Assembly (NCBI RefSeq): GCF_000425445.1
Contig: NZ_AUDL01000004.1
Location: forward strand, 248,001-312,000
Reading direction: 5' to 3'
From: Flavobacterium denitrificans DSM 15936
GTDB taxonomy: Bacteria > Bacteroidota > Bacteroidia > Flavobacteriales > Flavobacteriaceae
DNA: 64,000 bases
Numbering within the stretch: position 1 is the stretch's first letter; every line of letters starts with the position of its first letter. A model generated the notes under the pieces. The model had not been told where the DNA came from, searched no databases, and saw nothing but the letters and a program-made list of their open reading frames with translations. Positions 51,905 to 61,174 of this stretch are shown here, in pieces. The position numbers were made by a program, and so were the translations under genes.

Positions 51905-53149
51905 ATGATTTTAGAAATGAAAGTCCCATCACCAGGGGAATCAATAAAAGAAGTTGAAATTGCAACTTGGTTAGTAAAAGACGGAGATTATGTAGAAAAA
52001 GATCAAGCTATTGCTGAAGTTGATTCAGATAAAGCTACTCTTGAATTGCCTGCTGAAATGAGCGGTGTAATTACATTAAAAGCTGAAGAAGGAGATACTG
52101 TAGCTGTAGGCGCTGTAGTTTGTTTAATTGATACAGATGCTGCAAAACCAGCAGGAAGTGCTCCAGCTGCACCAGCAGCAACTGAAGCTCCAAAAGCAGA
52201 AGCACCAAAAGCAGAGGCTCCAAAGGCTGAAGCTCCAAAAGCGGCTCCAGCTCCAGCTGCTACAAGCTATGCAACGGGAACTCCATCTCCAGCAGCAAGA
52301 AAAATATTAGACGAGAAAAATATTGCTCCAGCATCTGTTTCAGGAACTGGTAAAGGCGGAAGAATCACTAAAGACGATGCTGTAAACGCAGTACCATCAA
52401 TGGGAACTCCAACTGGTGGAAGCCGTGGAACTGAGCGCGTAAAATTATCTATGTTACGTCGTAAAGTAGCAGAAAGATTAGTTTCGGCTAAAAACGAAAC
52501 AGCTATGCTTACTACTTTCAACGAAGTAAACATGACGCCAATCAACCAAATCCGTAACGAATACAAAGATGCTTTCAAAGCTAAACATGGTGGTTTAGGT
52601 TTAGGTTTCATGTCATTCTTTACAAAAGCAGTTACAAGAGCTTTACAATTATATCCAGATGTTAACTCTATGATGGATGGTGATTACAAAATCAACTACG
52701 ATTTCTGTGACATCTCTATCGCCGTTTCTGGACCAAAAGGATTAATGGTTCCTGTTGTTCGTAACGCTGAAAACTTAACTTTCCGTGGAATTGAGGCTGA
52801 AATCAAAAGATTGGCTTTAAGAGCTCGTGATGGTCAAATTACAGTTGACGATATGACTGGAGGAACTTTCACAATCACTAATGGTGGTGTTTTCGGAAGT
52901 ATGTTATCTACTCCAATCATCAACCCTCCTCAATCAGGAATCTTAGGAATGCACAACATCATCGAGCGTCCGATTGCTGTAAACGGAAAAGTTGAAATTC
53001 ACCCAATGATGTATGTTGCTCTTTCTTACGATCACAGAATCATTGACGGACGTGAGTCTGTTGGTTTCTTGGTTGCTGTAAAAGAAGCTTTAGAAAATCC
53101 ATTAGAATTATTGATGAATGGCGACGCTAAACGTGCTTTAGAGTTGTAA
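51905..53149 (+). CDS. sucB: 2-oxoglutarate dehydrogenase E2 component (dihydrolipoyl succinyltransferase)
   Basis: From ATG 51905 the protein has 414 aa. The lipoyl domain carries [14 protein letters not shown] with the lipoylated Lys. It is followed by an Ala/Pro/Lys linker with tandem EAPKA units, an E3/E1-binding domain ([13 protein letters not shown] ... [10 protein letters not shown]) and the catalytic domain with [16 protein letters not shown] (His and Asp of the active site). A frame open to 51839 would add 22 residues encoded by the palindrome, which do not belong to the family start. It works with SucA. Confidence 0.96.
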   Translation: MILEMKVPSPGESIKEVEIATWLVKDGDYVEKDQAIAEVDSDKATLELPAEMSGVITLKAEEGDTVAVGAVVCLIDTDAAKPAGSAPAAPAATEAPKAEAPKAEAPKAEAPKAAPAPAATSYATGTPSPAARKILDEKNIAPASVSGTGKGGRITKDDAVNAVPSMGTPTGGSRGTERVKLSMLRRKVAERLVSAKNETAMLTTFNEVNMTPINQIRNEYKDAFKAKHGGLGLGFMSFFTKAVTRALQLYPDVNSMMDGDYKINYDFCDISIAVSGPKGLMVPVVRNAENLTFRGIEAEIKRLALRARDGQITVDDMTGGTFTITNGGVFGSMLSTPIINPPQSGILGMHNIIERPIAVNGKVEIHPMMYVALSYDHRIIDGRESVGFLVAVKEALENPLELLMNGDAKRALEL

Positions 53150-53174
53150 TTTTAAATAATTTTCGACAATACCG

Positions 53175-53206
53175 AAAAACCTGTTCATTAATTTGAACAG
53201 GTTTTT
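53175..53206 (+). terminator. Terminator of sucA-sucB
   Basis: Perfect 13-bp arms (53175-53187 / 53194-53206) with a T-run on the plus strand. Confidence 0.9.
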
Positions 53207-53307
53207 TTGCTTAAGATTAGCTTAATTTTAGCTTAAGATGTTAATTTTTTGAAGAAATGTAAATTTTACCCTTTAAAAAAGAATTATTTAGAATAAATAA
53301 AAATAGC

Positions 53308-53338
53308 TTGTATAGTTGATGTTCAACGCTTAAATTTG
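53308..53338 (+). promoter_or_regulatory. Promoter of the TonB receptor gene
   Basis: TTG (53308-53310), 20-bp spacer, TAAATTTG (53331-53338). I found no convincing Fur box. Confidence 0.7.
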
Positions 53339-53365
53339 CGCTATTAAAATTAATTCTAAATAAAA

Positions 53366-55816
53366 ATGAAATTAAAATTTACATTTTCTGTTTTAGCTTT
53401 TTGTTTTTTCTTATTGACAGGCGCAACATTATCTGCTCAGGAAAAAGCAACTGTTAAAGGTAAAATATCTTTAAATAATAATGAATCTCCTGAAGGCATT
53501 TCGATCGCTTTAAAAGGCACAAGATTCGGAACAATTGCAGATGATCAAGGTAATTACAAAATCAAAAATGTTAAACCAGGAAGTTACACTTTAAAAGTTT
53601 CGGCAGTTGGTTATAATACAACAGAAAAAAAGATTACTGTTACTGAAGGGCAAGAGTTAACTGAAAATGTAAACCTTACTTCAAATTCAGAAGAATTAAC
53701 AGAAATAGTTATAAATGGTCGCAAAAATAGTTTTGTGCGCAAAGACAACCAACAAGTTTCAAGATTGCCACTTAAAAATCTTGAAAACCCTCAAGTTTAT
53801 ACAACAATTACCGGAAGCGTATTAAAAGAACAAGTAGTTACTACATTTGATGATGCATTAAAAAATGCTCCTGGTGTTACGCAACTTTGGGCTTCAACAG
53901 GACGTGGAGGTGACGGAGCTAGCTACTACTCTTTAAGAGGGTTTCCAGTTCAAGCTACTATTGTAAATGGTGTACCAGGTTTAACAAACGGAAGTTTGGA
54001 TCCAGCAAATATTGATCGAGTTGAAATTATTAAAGGGCCTTCTGGAACATTATTTGGAAGTAGCTTAATTTCATATGGAGGATTAATCAACACGACAACA
54101 AAAAGACCTTACAAAGGATTTGGCGGAGACGTAAATTACACTGTTGGAAGCTACGGATTAAACCGTGCAACCGTAGATCTTAACACCTCTCTTAACGATA
54201 AGAAAACCCTTAATTTCAGAATTAATTCGGCTTACAACAAGCAAAACACATTTCAAGATGCTGGCTTCAGAGAATCATTTTTTATCGCTCCATCATTATC
54301 TTATGAAGTGAACGACAAGTTATCATTCTTGGTGAATACCGAATTCATGACTAATGAAACAACAAACCCAACAATGTTGTTTTTAGACAGAGGAAATCCT
54401 TTAAGAGTCCACAACATCGCTGAATTAAAATACGATAACAAACGTTCTTACACAAGCGACGAATTGACAATCAAAACGCCTTCTTACAACATTCAGGCAC
54501 AAATGAACTACAAGCTTTCTAGCCAATGGACTTCGCAAACTATATTCTCTACAAGCAACGCTAAGTCAACTGGAAACTATGCTTATTTATATGAAGGAAC
54601 TGCTTATACAACAATGCAACCTGGAGACGGAATTGTTTTGGCAAGATACTTCAACTACCAAGACAACAAAAACGTAACTTTTGATATCCAACAAAATTTT
54701 ATTGGTGATTTTAAAATCGGAAGTTTAAGAAACAGACTTGTTGTTGGTTTGGATTACTATAATAGAGTTGGTCTTGATCGTGGTACAGGCTATTTTGGAA
54801 ATGGTTATGTATATGTAGGAGATAATTTAGCAGCATTTAATGCAATTTTCGGACCTTCAAATGGTGACACGGGAGATTTGACAAAAGCGGGATCTGATGC
54901 AATTGTTGGAGATGCTCCAAGAAACAACAACAAAACAAAGCAAGAAGTTTATAGTGCTTATTTCTCAGATGTAATCAACTTTACTCCTGCTTTTTCTGCA
55001 ATGGTAAGTTTACGCGCGGATCGTTTCATGAATTCTGGAGATGTTTCTACAGATGCTGACGATTATAACCAAACTTCTTTCTCTCCAAAATTCGGATTAG
55101 TTTACCAACCTATTATCGACAAGGTATCGATTTTCGCCAACTACATGAACGGATTTTCAAACGTAGCGCCTAGCGAAAATGTAAATGGAACAGTAAGAAC
55201 TCCTGTTACTTTTGATCCTGAACACGCCAACCAAATCGAATTTGGTACAAAATTGAATATTTTCAAAGATAAAATATACGCGACTTTAAGCTACTACGAC
55301 ATTAAAGTCACTAATATGGCTTACAGCGTTAGACCAGATGCTACAACAGTAATCAATTACCAAGATGGTGGACAGCACAATAAAGGTTTTGAAGCTGAAT
55401 TTATCGCTAATCCAATTACAGGATTAAACATTATTCTTGGTTACAGCTACAATGATGCTACTTTAACACAAGGAGATGCTGACTTTGTAGGATTCAGACC
55501 GGAAAGTGCTGGAGGCTACAACTTGGCAAACTTATGGGCTAGTTACAAATTCACTACTGGGACATTAAGAGGGTTCGGCTTAGGATTTGGCGGAAACTAT
55601 GTTGGAGACAACAAAATCATGAACAGATCTGTTTCAGGAACATTTACAATTCCAGAATATACAGAGCTTAACTCTTCTTTATTTTACAGTACAGAAAAAT
55701 TTGCTATTACGCTTAAGCTAAACAACATTGCAAACAAAGAGATCTATGACGGATGGTCAACAATTCATCCAAAAGATCCTAGAACTTTTGCTGCAAGCTT
55801 TACGTACAAATTATAA
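53366..55816 (+). CDS. TonB-dependent siderophore receptor
   Basis: An 816-aa outer-membrane receptor. A signal peptide (to TLSAQ) is followed by a carboxypeptidase-regulatory-like domain (~30-115), a plug domain (~135-250, with FDDALKNAPGVTQLW and RVEIIKGPSGTLFGSS) and a 22-strand-type barrel to the C-terminus (FAASFTYKL). The plug resembles ferric-siderophore receptors. The PepSY and small membrane proteins encoded downstream fit uptake and reduction of a ferric siderophore. The ligand is not determined. Confidence 0.93.
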   Translation: MKLKFTFSVLAFCFFLLTGATLSAQEKATVKGKISLNNNESPEGISIALKGTRFGTIADDQGNYKIKNVKPGSYTLKVSAVGYNTTEKKITVTEGQELTENVNLTSNSEELTEIVINGRKNSFVRKDNQQVSRLPLKNLENPQVYTTITGSVLKEQVVTTFDDALKNAPGVTQLWASTGRGGDGASYYSLRGFPVQATIVNGVPGLTNGSLDPANIDRVEIIKGPSGTLFGSSLISYGGLINTTTKRPYKGFGGDVNYTVGSYGLNRATVDLNTSLNDKKTLNFRINSAYNKQNTFQDAGFRESFFIAPSLSYEVNDKLSFLVNTEFMTNETTNPTMLFLDRGNPLRVHNIAELKYDNKRSYTSDELTIKTPSYNIQAQMNYKLSSQWTSQTIFSTSNAKSTGNYAYLYEGTAYTTMQPGDGIVLARYFNYQDNKNVTFDIQQNFIGDFKIGSLRNRLVVGLDYYNRVGLDRGTGYFGNGYVYVGDNLAAFNAIFGPSNGDTGDLTKAGSDAIVGDAPRNNNKTKQEVYSAYFSDVINFTPAFSAMVSLRADRFMNSGDVSTDADDYNQTSFSPKFGLVYQPIIDKVSIFANYMNGFSNVAPSENVNGTVRTPVTFDPEHANQIEFGTKLNIFKDKIYATLSYYDIKVTNMAYSVRPDATTVINYQDGGQHNKGFEAEFIANPITGLNIILGYSYNDATLTQGDADFVGFRPESAGGYNLANLWASYKFTTGTLRGFGLGFGGNYVGDNKIMNRSVSGTFTIPEYTELNSSLFYSTEKFAITLKLNNIANKEIYDGWSTIHPKDPRTFAASFTYKL

Positions 55817-55829
55817 AAAACAAACAACA

Positions 55830-55864
55830 AACACCTTTCTATTGAAACCAGAAAGGTGTTTTTA
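55830..55864 (+). terminator. Hairpin between the TonB receptor and the small membrane genes
   Basis: 11-bp arms (55830-55840 / 55850-55860) followed by TTTTT. It may reduce but not stop transcription into the following genes, which have no clear promoter. Confidence 0.75.
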
Positions 55865-55877
55865 AATTCTAGAAATT

Positions 55878-56210
55878 ATGATAACAATAGCCAGTCTTGT
55901 CGTTTTTTTAGCTTTTTACACGCTTTATTACACTTCAAAAAGAGCCACTTTATCGTATGATTTAGGGTTTGAAAAATGGATGCAACGAAATCCAAAACAA
56001 ACTAAAATCACAGGATTATTTTTATTAGCGTCAGCATATGCAATGTGGCTTTTTGCAAAATCCTTATGTTGCGGCACCTTGATGTTTTTTATTCAGCTGA
56101 TGACAGTTGGAAGCCTTATCATTATCCTGACTCCATTAAAAAAAGTAAACAGCAAGGCGCTTCTAGCATTGCTTGTTCTTGTTGCTATTTTGGAATTCTA
56201 TTACAACTAA
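55878..56210 (+). CDS. Small membrane protein of the iron cluster (DUF3325-like)
   Basis: A 110-aa protein with three or four hydrophobic helices (MITIASLVVFLAFYTLYYTS, TGLFLLASAYAMWLFA, GTLMFFIQLMTVGSLIIILTP, ALLALLVLVAILEFYY) and a Cys pair (LCCGT). It resembles the DUF3325 proteins found beside PepSY proteins and siderophore receptors. Its function is unknown, presumably in iron release at the inner membrane. Confidence 0.7.
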   Translation: MITIASLVVFLAFYTLYYTSKRATLSYDLGFEKWMQRNPKQTKITGLFLLASAYAMWLFAKSLCCGTLMFFIQLMTVGSLIIILTPLKKVNSKALLALLVLVAILEFYYN

Positions 56211-56228
56211 ATCTTCTTAAATTATTCT

Positions 56229-56531
56229 ATGCCAGCAAATCCAAAATATTTAACCCCGGCTTTTTTGCCTCGTTTCCTCAAAATTACTGCCGCGATTTTA
56301 GGAGGATACTTAGTATCTGTTACTTTCCACTTGGCTTTAGCTTCTTGGTTTAATCGCGCTAATATTTTGATAACAATGGCATTCAGCGGATTCATTCTTT
56401 GGGTGGCATTGATGGTGATTGCTTTTTTGGCCAAAAGCGGTTGGAAAATCTGGGGTATTTATATCCTATTGAGTCTGCTTTTTTGTCTTTTCATCTATTT
56501 GGGTCAATCCTATAATCATCCTGCACACTAA
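56229..56531 (+). CDS. Small membrane protein of the iron cluster (DUF3649-like)
   Basis: A 100-aa protein with three hydrophobic helices and a His-rich end (YNHPAH). The layout RFLKITAAILGGYLVS, ALASWF, LIGFILWVALMVIAF resembles the DUF3649 'iron transporter' proteins. It follows the DUF3325-like gene by 18 bp and precedes the PepSY gene by 3 bp, so the three form an operon. Confidence 0.7.
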   Translation: MPANPKYLTPAFLPRFLKITAAILGGYLVSVTFHLALASWFNRANILITMAFSGFILWVALMVIAFLAKSGWKIWGIYILLSLLFCLFIYLGQSYNHPAH

Positions 56532-56534
56532 TCT

Positions 56535-58085
56535 ATGAACAACCGTCATTATAATATCTATTTTCATACACATACTGTCAGCGGAATTGTGATCAGTGTG
56601 ATTCTTTTTGTGATTTTCTTTGCTGGATCTTTTTCTTTTTTTAGAGATGAAATCATCAATTGGGAAAGAAGCGAATCTACAGCTCTAACAAAAGAAATTC
56701 AACTAGACTATAATACTGCTTTACAGCATCTTGACAAAAAATATATTTTACACGGAAGAAATATTACAATCTCTAAACCTTCAATAGAAGACAGAGTTGC
56801 CGTTTATATGGAAGGAACCAAAGATACTTTGGCTCCAGCCAAACAAAAAGAAGGACAGTTTTTTTATTTAGATAACAAAAATTACAAATCATATACCTAC
56901 GAAGAATCTTATTCTTTAGGAGAATTGTTATATCGACTGCATTTTCTCGCGCAAATCCCCTATCCTGCAGGATATTATCTTTCTGGATTTACAGCTTTGT
57001 TTTTCCTATTTGTCATAATTACTGGAGTACTGCTTCATTGGAATAAAATTGTTTCCAATTTTTATATGTTCCGTCCAAAAGAAAAATTAAAAACACTTTG
57101 GACAGACGCGCACACAGCTTTAGGAATGATTGGTCTTCCTTTTCAGTTTGTTTATGCAGTTACTGGCGCTTTTTTCATGATAAAACTCTTGATTGTTGCT
57201 CCCGCAGTAGCAGCATTATATAACGGAGATCAAGATAAATTATATAAAGAACTCGAATATACGGATGCCGATTATAAATTTGAAAACAAAAAATTAGCAA
57301 ACCCTTTTAATGTAAATGATTTGGTTGCCAAAGCAAAAAGCAAATGGGCTGATTTTGAAATTACACGTGTTTTTATCCAAAATTATGGCGATGCCAACAT
57401 GCATGTTTTAGTGGAAGGCGAAATGCTAAATCACAAAAAATTTACCGGTAACGGAAAAGTAGTTTACCGAATTGCCGATGGAAAAGAAATCGCCAGAAAA
57501 AACCCTGTTACACAAACCAGTTATCTGGATGTTGTAAAAAATGTTTTGTACCGAATTCATTTTGGCGATTATGGTGGCTATGCTTTAAAAATCATCAGTT
57601 TTGTTCTTGGTATCATAACCTGTTTTGTAATCATTTCAGGCGTTATGATTTGGCTTGTTGCCCGACAAAAAAACAATCTGCCTGAAAAGAAAAGACGCTT
57701 CAACGCAGCCGTTGTCCGAATTTATTTGGCAATTTGTTTGAGCATGTACCCAATTACAGCTTTAGCTTTTATTGGAAGCAAAATTTTCTATCCTTTAAGC
57801 CAATCCAATTTATACACACTTTATTTTGGCGGATGGCTGATCTTGACAATTTTCTTCATCATTAAAAAGAATGACACTTTTACCAATAAATGCTGCCTGA
57901 TTTCAGGAAGTATTTTAGGGTTTTTAATTCCTATTACAAACGGAATTGTGACCGGAAACTGGTTTTGGAATTCATTTATGGAAAACAAAATTCAGATTTT
58001 CTTTATTGATATTTTCTGGATTTTCTTGGCTTCCATTTCATTATATGTGGCTTATCATTTAAAACCGAAACAAGTAATTTCTTAA
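56535..58085 (+). CDS. PepSY-domain membrane protein, ferric-reductase-like (1)
   Basis: A 516-aa inner-membrane protein of the PepSY_TM family. It starts FHTHTVSGIVISVILFVIFFAGSFSFFRDE, with His residues in the first helix. Later helices carry further His (LHFLAQIPYPAGYYLSG, LLHWNKIVSN, RIHFGDYGGYALK). The conserved His on the helices may hold haem, as proposed for the siderophore reductases FpvG and FoxB; that is inference. Extra C-terminal helices (~390-515) extend it beyond the usual 400 aa. Confidence 0.87.
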   Translation: MNNRHYNIYFHTHTVSGIVISVILFVIFFAGSFSFFRDEIINWERSESTALTKEIQLDYNTALQHLDKKYILHGRNITISKPSIEDRVAVYMEGTKDTLAPAKQKEGQFFYLDNKNYKSYTYEESYSLGELLYRLHFLAQIPYPAGYYLSGFTALFFLFVIITGVLLHWNKIVSNFYMFRPKEKLKTLWTDAHTALGMIGLPFQFVYAVTGAFFMIKLLIVAPAVAALYNGDQDKLYKELEYTDADYKFENKKLANPFNVNDLVAKAKSKWADFEITRVFIQNYGDANMHVLVEGEMLNHKKFTGNGKVVYRIADGKEIARKNPVTQTSYLDVVKNVLYRIHFGDYGGYALKIISFVLGIITCFVIISGVMIWLVARQKNNLPEKKRRFNAAVVRIYLAICLSMYPITALAFIGSKIFYPLSQSNLYTLYFGGWLILTIFFIIKKNDTFTNKCCLISGSILGFLIPITNGIVTGNWFWNSFMENKIQIFFIDIFWIFLASISLYVAYHLKPKQVIS

Positions 58086-58126
58086 AAAAAGAACTCGTGA
58101 TAATCTCGCAAAGAAGTTTTTTTTTG

Positions 58127-58198
58127 AATCTCGCAAAGTCGCGAAGTCGCAAAGTCTTTTTCAAATATTACTTTGCGACTTCGCGACTTTGCGAGATT
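58127..58198. repeat. Large perfect hairpin of octamer units
   Basis: Exact 29-bp arms (58127-58155 and 58170-58198) with a 14-nt loop. The arm is built of TCGCAAAG/TCGCGAAG octamers, and a further partial unit lies at 58103-58112. Confidence 0.93.
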
Positions 58199-58293
58199 AT
58201 TCTTTTGTAGTTTTTTCAACTTATCAACAAAATACTCTAGAATTATTTGCCCCATATCGATTTTGAGCATACTTTTACGCTTTTAATCAAAAA

Positions 58294-59421
58294 ATGAGAT
58301 TCAAAACGAAAATACGTTTTCTGCATAAATGGCTCGGATTAATTTCCGGGCTCATTGTTTTTATAGTCTGCATTACGGGCTGTATTTTCTGTTTTCATGA
58401 TGAAATAAAAGACATTACCCGAAAAGAATGGCGTTTGGTTGAACCAAAAAATGAGCCTTTCCTTACTCCTTCTGTTTTAAAAGAAAAAGCCTTAGAAATT
58501 GTTCCAAAGAACAAAACAAGCATGGTCGCCTATTACGGAAAAAACCGATCGGCTATTGTTTATACGTATTCTGATACTGAGAATTTATATTTGTATTTCA
58601 ATCCGTATTCGGGTCAATATTTAAAAACCGAAAATCCAAAAACCGACTTTTTCATCATTGTTGAATACATTCATTTGTATTTGCTTTTGCCAGATTATAT
58701 CGGGAAACATATTATTGGCGGTGCAACGATAATCTTTATTTTATTGTTGATTTCAGGAATTATTCAATGGTGGCCAAAACGCAAAAGCGATATTAAAAGA
58801 AGTTTTACCATTAAATGGAATGCCAAATGGCGCCGCGTAAATTATGACTGGCATAATACTTCTGGATTTTACATTGCTTTAATCGCTTTGATTTTAGCCA
58901 TCACAGGTTTGACTTTTACCTATGAATGGGTTGGCGACGGCATTTACAAAAGCTTTAATTTTGGCGGTGATAAAGCAGCTGAAACCAAAACGCCTATAAT
59001 TGACACCACAAAATTCAAATCAAATTCAGTTGATGCCATTGACAAAGCTTTTGCTCAAACTATAAAACTACAACCAAAAGCCGAAATGTTTTTTGTGATG
59101 ATTCCACAACAAAAAGGCGATGTTGTAAGTACAGGAGCTTATCCTCATACGTTGCGCTATGATCAGCAGAGCAACTACTATTTTCATCCGTCAAGCGGAG
59201 AATTGATCAAGAGCCAGACTTTTGACAAAAAGACTTTGGGCCTTCAAGTCGTTGAAATGAACTACGGAATTCATACAGGACAAGTTTTAGATTTACCAGG
59301 TAAAATAATTGCTTTTACTGTCAGTTTGCTTGCTTCTGCTTTGCCGGTTACTGGTTTTATAATTTGGTTTGGAAGAAGCAAAAAATCGAAACATAAAAAC
59401 ACAAAAAAACCGTCCCATTAA
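58294..59421 (+). CDS. PepSY-domain membrane protein, ferric-reductase-like (2)
   Basis: A 375-aa PepSY_TM protein, about the usual length. First helix HKWLGLISGLIVFIVCITGCIFCFHDEI; middle helix with IQWWPKRKSDIKR; third with DWHNTSGFYIALIALILAITGLTF; last helix VSLLASALPVTGFIIWFG. His residues occur at the helix ends as in the first copy. Two PepSY proteins next to one receptor may act as a pair or on different substrates. A strong terminator follows. Confidence 0.87.
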   Translation: MRFKTKIRFLHKWLGLISGLIVFIVCITGCIFCFHDEIKDITRKEWRLVEPKNEPFLTPSVLKEKALEIVPKNKTSMVAYYGKNRSAIVYTYSDTENLYLYFNPYSGQYLKTENPKTDFFIIVEYIHLYLLLPDYIGKHIIGGATIIFILLLISGIIQWWPKRKSDIKRSFTIKWNAKWRRVNYDWHNTSGFYIALIALILAITGLTFTYEWVGDGIYKSFNFGGDKAAETKTPIIDTTKFKSNSVDAIDKAFAQTIKLQPKAEMFFVMIPQQKGDVVSTGAYPHTLRYDQQSNYYFHPSSGELIKSQTFDKKTLGLQVVEMNYGIHTGQVLDLPGKIIAFTVSLLASALPVTGFIIWFGRSKKSKHKNTKKPSH

Positions 59422-59438
59422 AAACGGGACGGTTTTTT
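59404..59438. terminator. Terminator after the second PepSY gene
   Basis: 13-bp arms (59404-59416 / 59426-59438) with T-run; it also faces the convergent MORN gene. Confidence 0.92.
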
Positions 59439-59458
59439 TTATAAGTTGTCGAAATCAA

Positions 59459-59806
59459 TTAATTTCTGTTTGCTAAAGCATTTTTCTGAAGATTTTTTAC
59501 TGAATTAACTTTGTTGTCTACATAAGCTACCTCTTTTAAAGTGTCTTCAGTAAAGAAAATCCATTTTCCAGTTTTCACTCCGTCTGCGTATTCTCCAACG
59601 GCTTTTTTATTTCCTTTTTCGTCATAAGATACCCAAACACCATCAAGCTTGCCATCCTTAAAAAAGCCTTCTTGCTGCACATTTCCATTTTCATAGTAAT
59701 AAGTAGCTTTTACCTTGTTTCCAACGGCTTCTAATTCAGGTTTTGCTTCCTGCGCAACTAACATTCCAGAGAACAATAACGCAGCTAAAATTACACTCTT
59801 TTTCAT
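59459..59806 (-). CDS. MORN-repeat (YwqK-like) secreted protein
   Basis: From ATG 59806 the protein has 115 aa: signal peptide MKKSVILAALLFSGMLVAQ, then about three MORN-like repeats (YYENGNVQQEGFFKDGKLDGVWVSYDEKGNKKAVGEYADGVKTGKWIFF). Such repeats are often annotated as 'YwqK antitoxin', but no toxin gene is adjacent, and the exported location argues against that. The role is unknown. An ATG at 59851 would add 15 residues and hide the signal peptide. Confidence 0.8.
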   Translation of the reverse strand: MKKSVILAALLFSGMLVAQEAKPELEAVGNKVKATYYYENGNVQQEGFFKDGKLDGVWVSYDEKGNKKAVGEYADGVKTGKWIFFTEDTLKEVAYVDNKVNSVKNLQKNALANRN

Positions 59807-59933
59807 ATCTGTAGGTATTAATGTTAAGAAATCTTTATCAAATATAGTCAAATGTTTACATTAAAAAAACTTTTACTTAACAATTTGGTAACATTGAGTA
59901 AAAACTTAACATTGGAAATTCTTTCAAAACAAA

Positions 59934-59959
59934 AAAACCAATGCTGAAGCATTGGTTTT
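59934..59959. terminator. Terminator of the thioredoxin-like gene
   Basis: 11-bp arms (59934-59944 / 59949-59959) with a TGAA loop, in A/T-rich flanks, 58 bp past the stop. Confidence 0.85.
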
Positions 59960-60016
59960 ACTGGTATTTTATGAAAATCAAGAAGTTGCGATAACGTTAT
60001 CGAATTCGTAAATAAA

Positions 60017-61015
60017 TTAGTTCAATAATGCATCCAATTGTGTTTGAAGCGCTTGATCAGAAGGTCTTGTAGCATTTGAATTGACAACTTTGCCTTGTGG
60101 ATCAACTAAAATAAATCTAGGGATTGAAACTACATTGTAGCTTGTTGCAAAATCAGATTTCCATTCATTATCAGCAATTAGCTGGATACCACCAAGCTGT
60201 TTATCTGTGACAAATTTTTGCCATTTATCATGATCTCTTTGTGCATCTATTGAAATACTAACAAACTCAATATTTTTCCCGTGATATTTTTCTTCTACTT
60301 TTTGAAGAAAAGGAATTTCTGCTCGACAAGGACCACACCAAGTTGCCCACATATCGATATAAACATACTTCCCTTTTAAATCCGAAAGCTTTGTTTTTCC
60401 TCCTTTATGGTTTTCAAATTCAAAATCTGGCGATGCTGTATTATTCAATTTTGCCATTTTCAACACTTGGTTGCGATGTTCTGTAATTTCTGCAATCGCT
60501 TGCTGTCCATTTTCAGTTTCAATCTTTACAAAATCAGGATCTAATTTCTTATTATTTAATCGAGCTGCATCAGCTGCTTTTTTGTCATCAATTAATTTAT
60601 TAAAAGCCGCATCATCTAAATTTACAACACTATTATCATAAAGTTTCTCATCGGCCAGAATACGCTGAGCCAAAATATTGTTTTCTAAACTTCCTTTACC
60701 TTTATAAACAATTGTCTCATCAAATTGTTTGGCATCCATTTTAAGCTTTAAATCATAACCATTTTTCAAAAACAATTCGGTTGATTCAACGCCATCATAC
60801 ATACGACCCCTTCCTCCATTCAATACCAAAGTATCTTTAAAAATACCTTTTGCATTAACATAAATCGTCTTAACAACTTTTCCATCATTAATAATTTTGA
60901 TAATGTCGCTATTTCTATTGGCAATATTTGCTTCAAAAGTGACGTATTTTTTAGATTGCCCAGTAGCATTAAGCGCGCTCAAAAGGACAATTCCTGCAAT
61001 AAAAAGTTGTTTCAT
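60017..61015 (-). CDS. TlpA-like thiol-disulfide oxidoreductase
   Basis: A 332-aa exported protein (signal MKQLFIAGIVLLSALNATGQ). The first ~190 residues are an accessory beta/helical domain common in Bacteroidetes TlpA proteins, and the last ~150 are a thioredoxin fold with the redox motif WCGPC (Cys227, Cys230) and the cis-Pro in SIPRFILVDPQG. It would reduce disulfides in the periplasm, for instance in cytochrome c maturation. It stands alone. Confidence 0.9.
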   Translation of the reverse strand: MKQLFIAGIVLLSALNATGQSKKYVTFEANIANRNSDIIKIINDGKVVKTIYVNAKGIFKDTLVLNGGRGRMYDGVESTELFLKNGYDLKLKMDAKQFDETIVYKGKGSLENNILAQRILADEKLYDNSVVNLDDAAFNKLIDDKKAADAARLNNKKLDPDFVKIETENGQQAIAEITEHRNQVLKMAKLNNTASPDFEFENHKGGKTKLSDLKGKYVYIDMWATWCGPCRAEIPFLQKVEEKYHGKNIEFVSISIDAQRDHDKWQKFVTDKQLGGIQLIADNEWKSDFATSYNVVSIPRFILVDPQGKVVNSNATRPSDQALQTQLDALLN

Positions 61016-61148
61016 AGTTTATTAAGGTTTGTTTTTAGTATCTCAAATCTAAAGAATTAACAGCTTCAAAATTTCAGAATTAACAAAATATTTTAAAATT
61101 AATGTGCATCAGCTTATCACTTTGCTATTTTAATTTGAATTTTGTGTT

Positions 61149-61156
61149 TACTTTTG
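61149..61156 (+). promoter_or_regulatory. -7 element of aspS
   Basis: TACTTTTG, exact TAnnTTTG, 18 bp before ATG 61175 and downstream of the in-frame ATG at 61142. Confidence 0.6.
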
Positions 61157-61174
61157 CAGTCTAAAATTGAGATC

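Noticed and set aside
59459..59806. Toxin-antitoxin system
   Set aside because: MORN proteins are often labelled YwqK antitoxin, but this one is exported and has no toxin partner.
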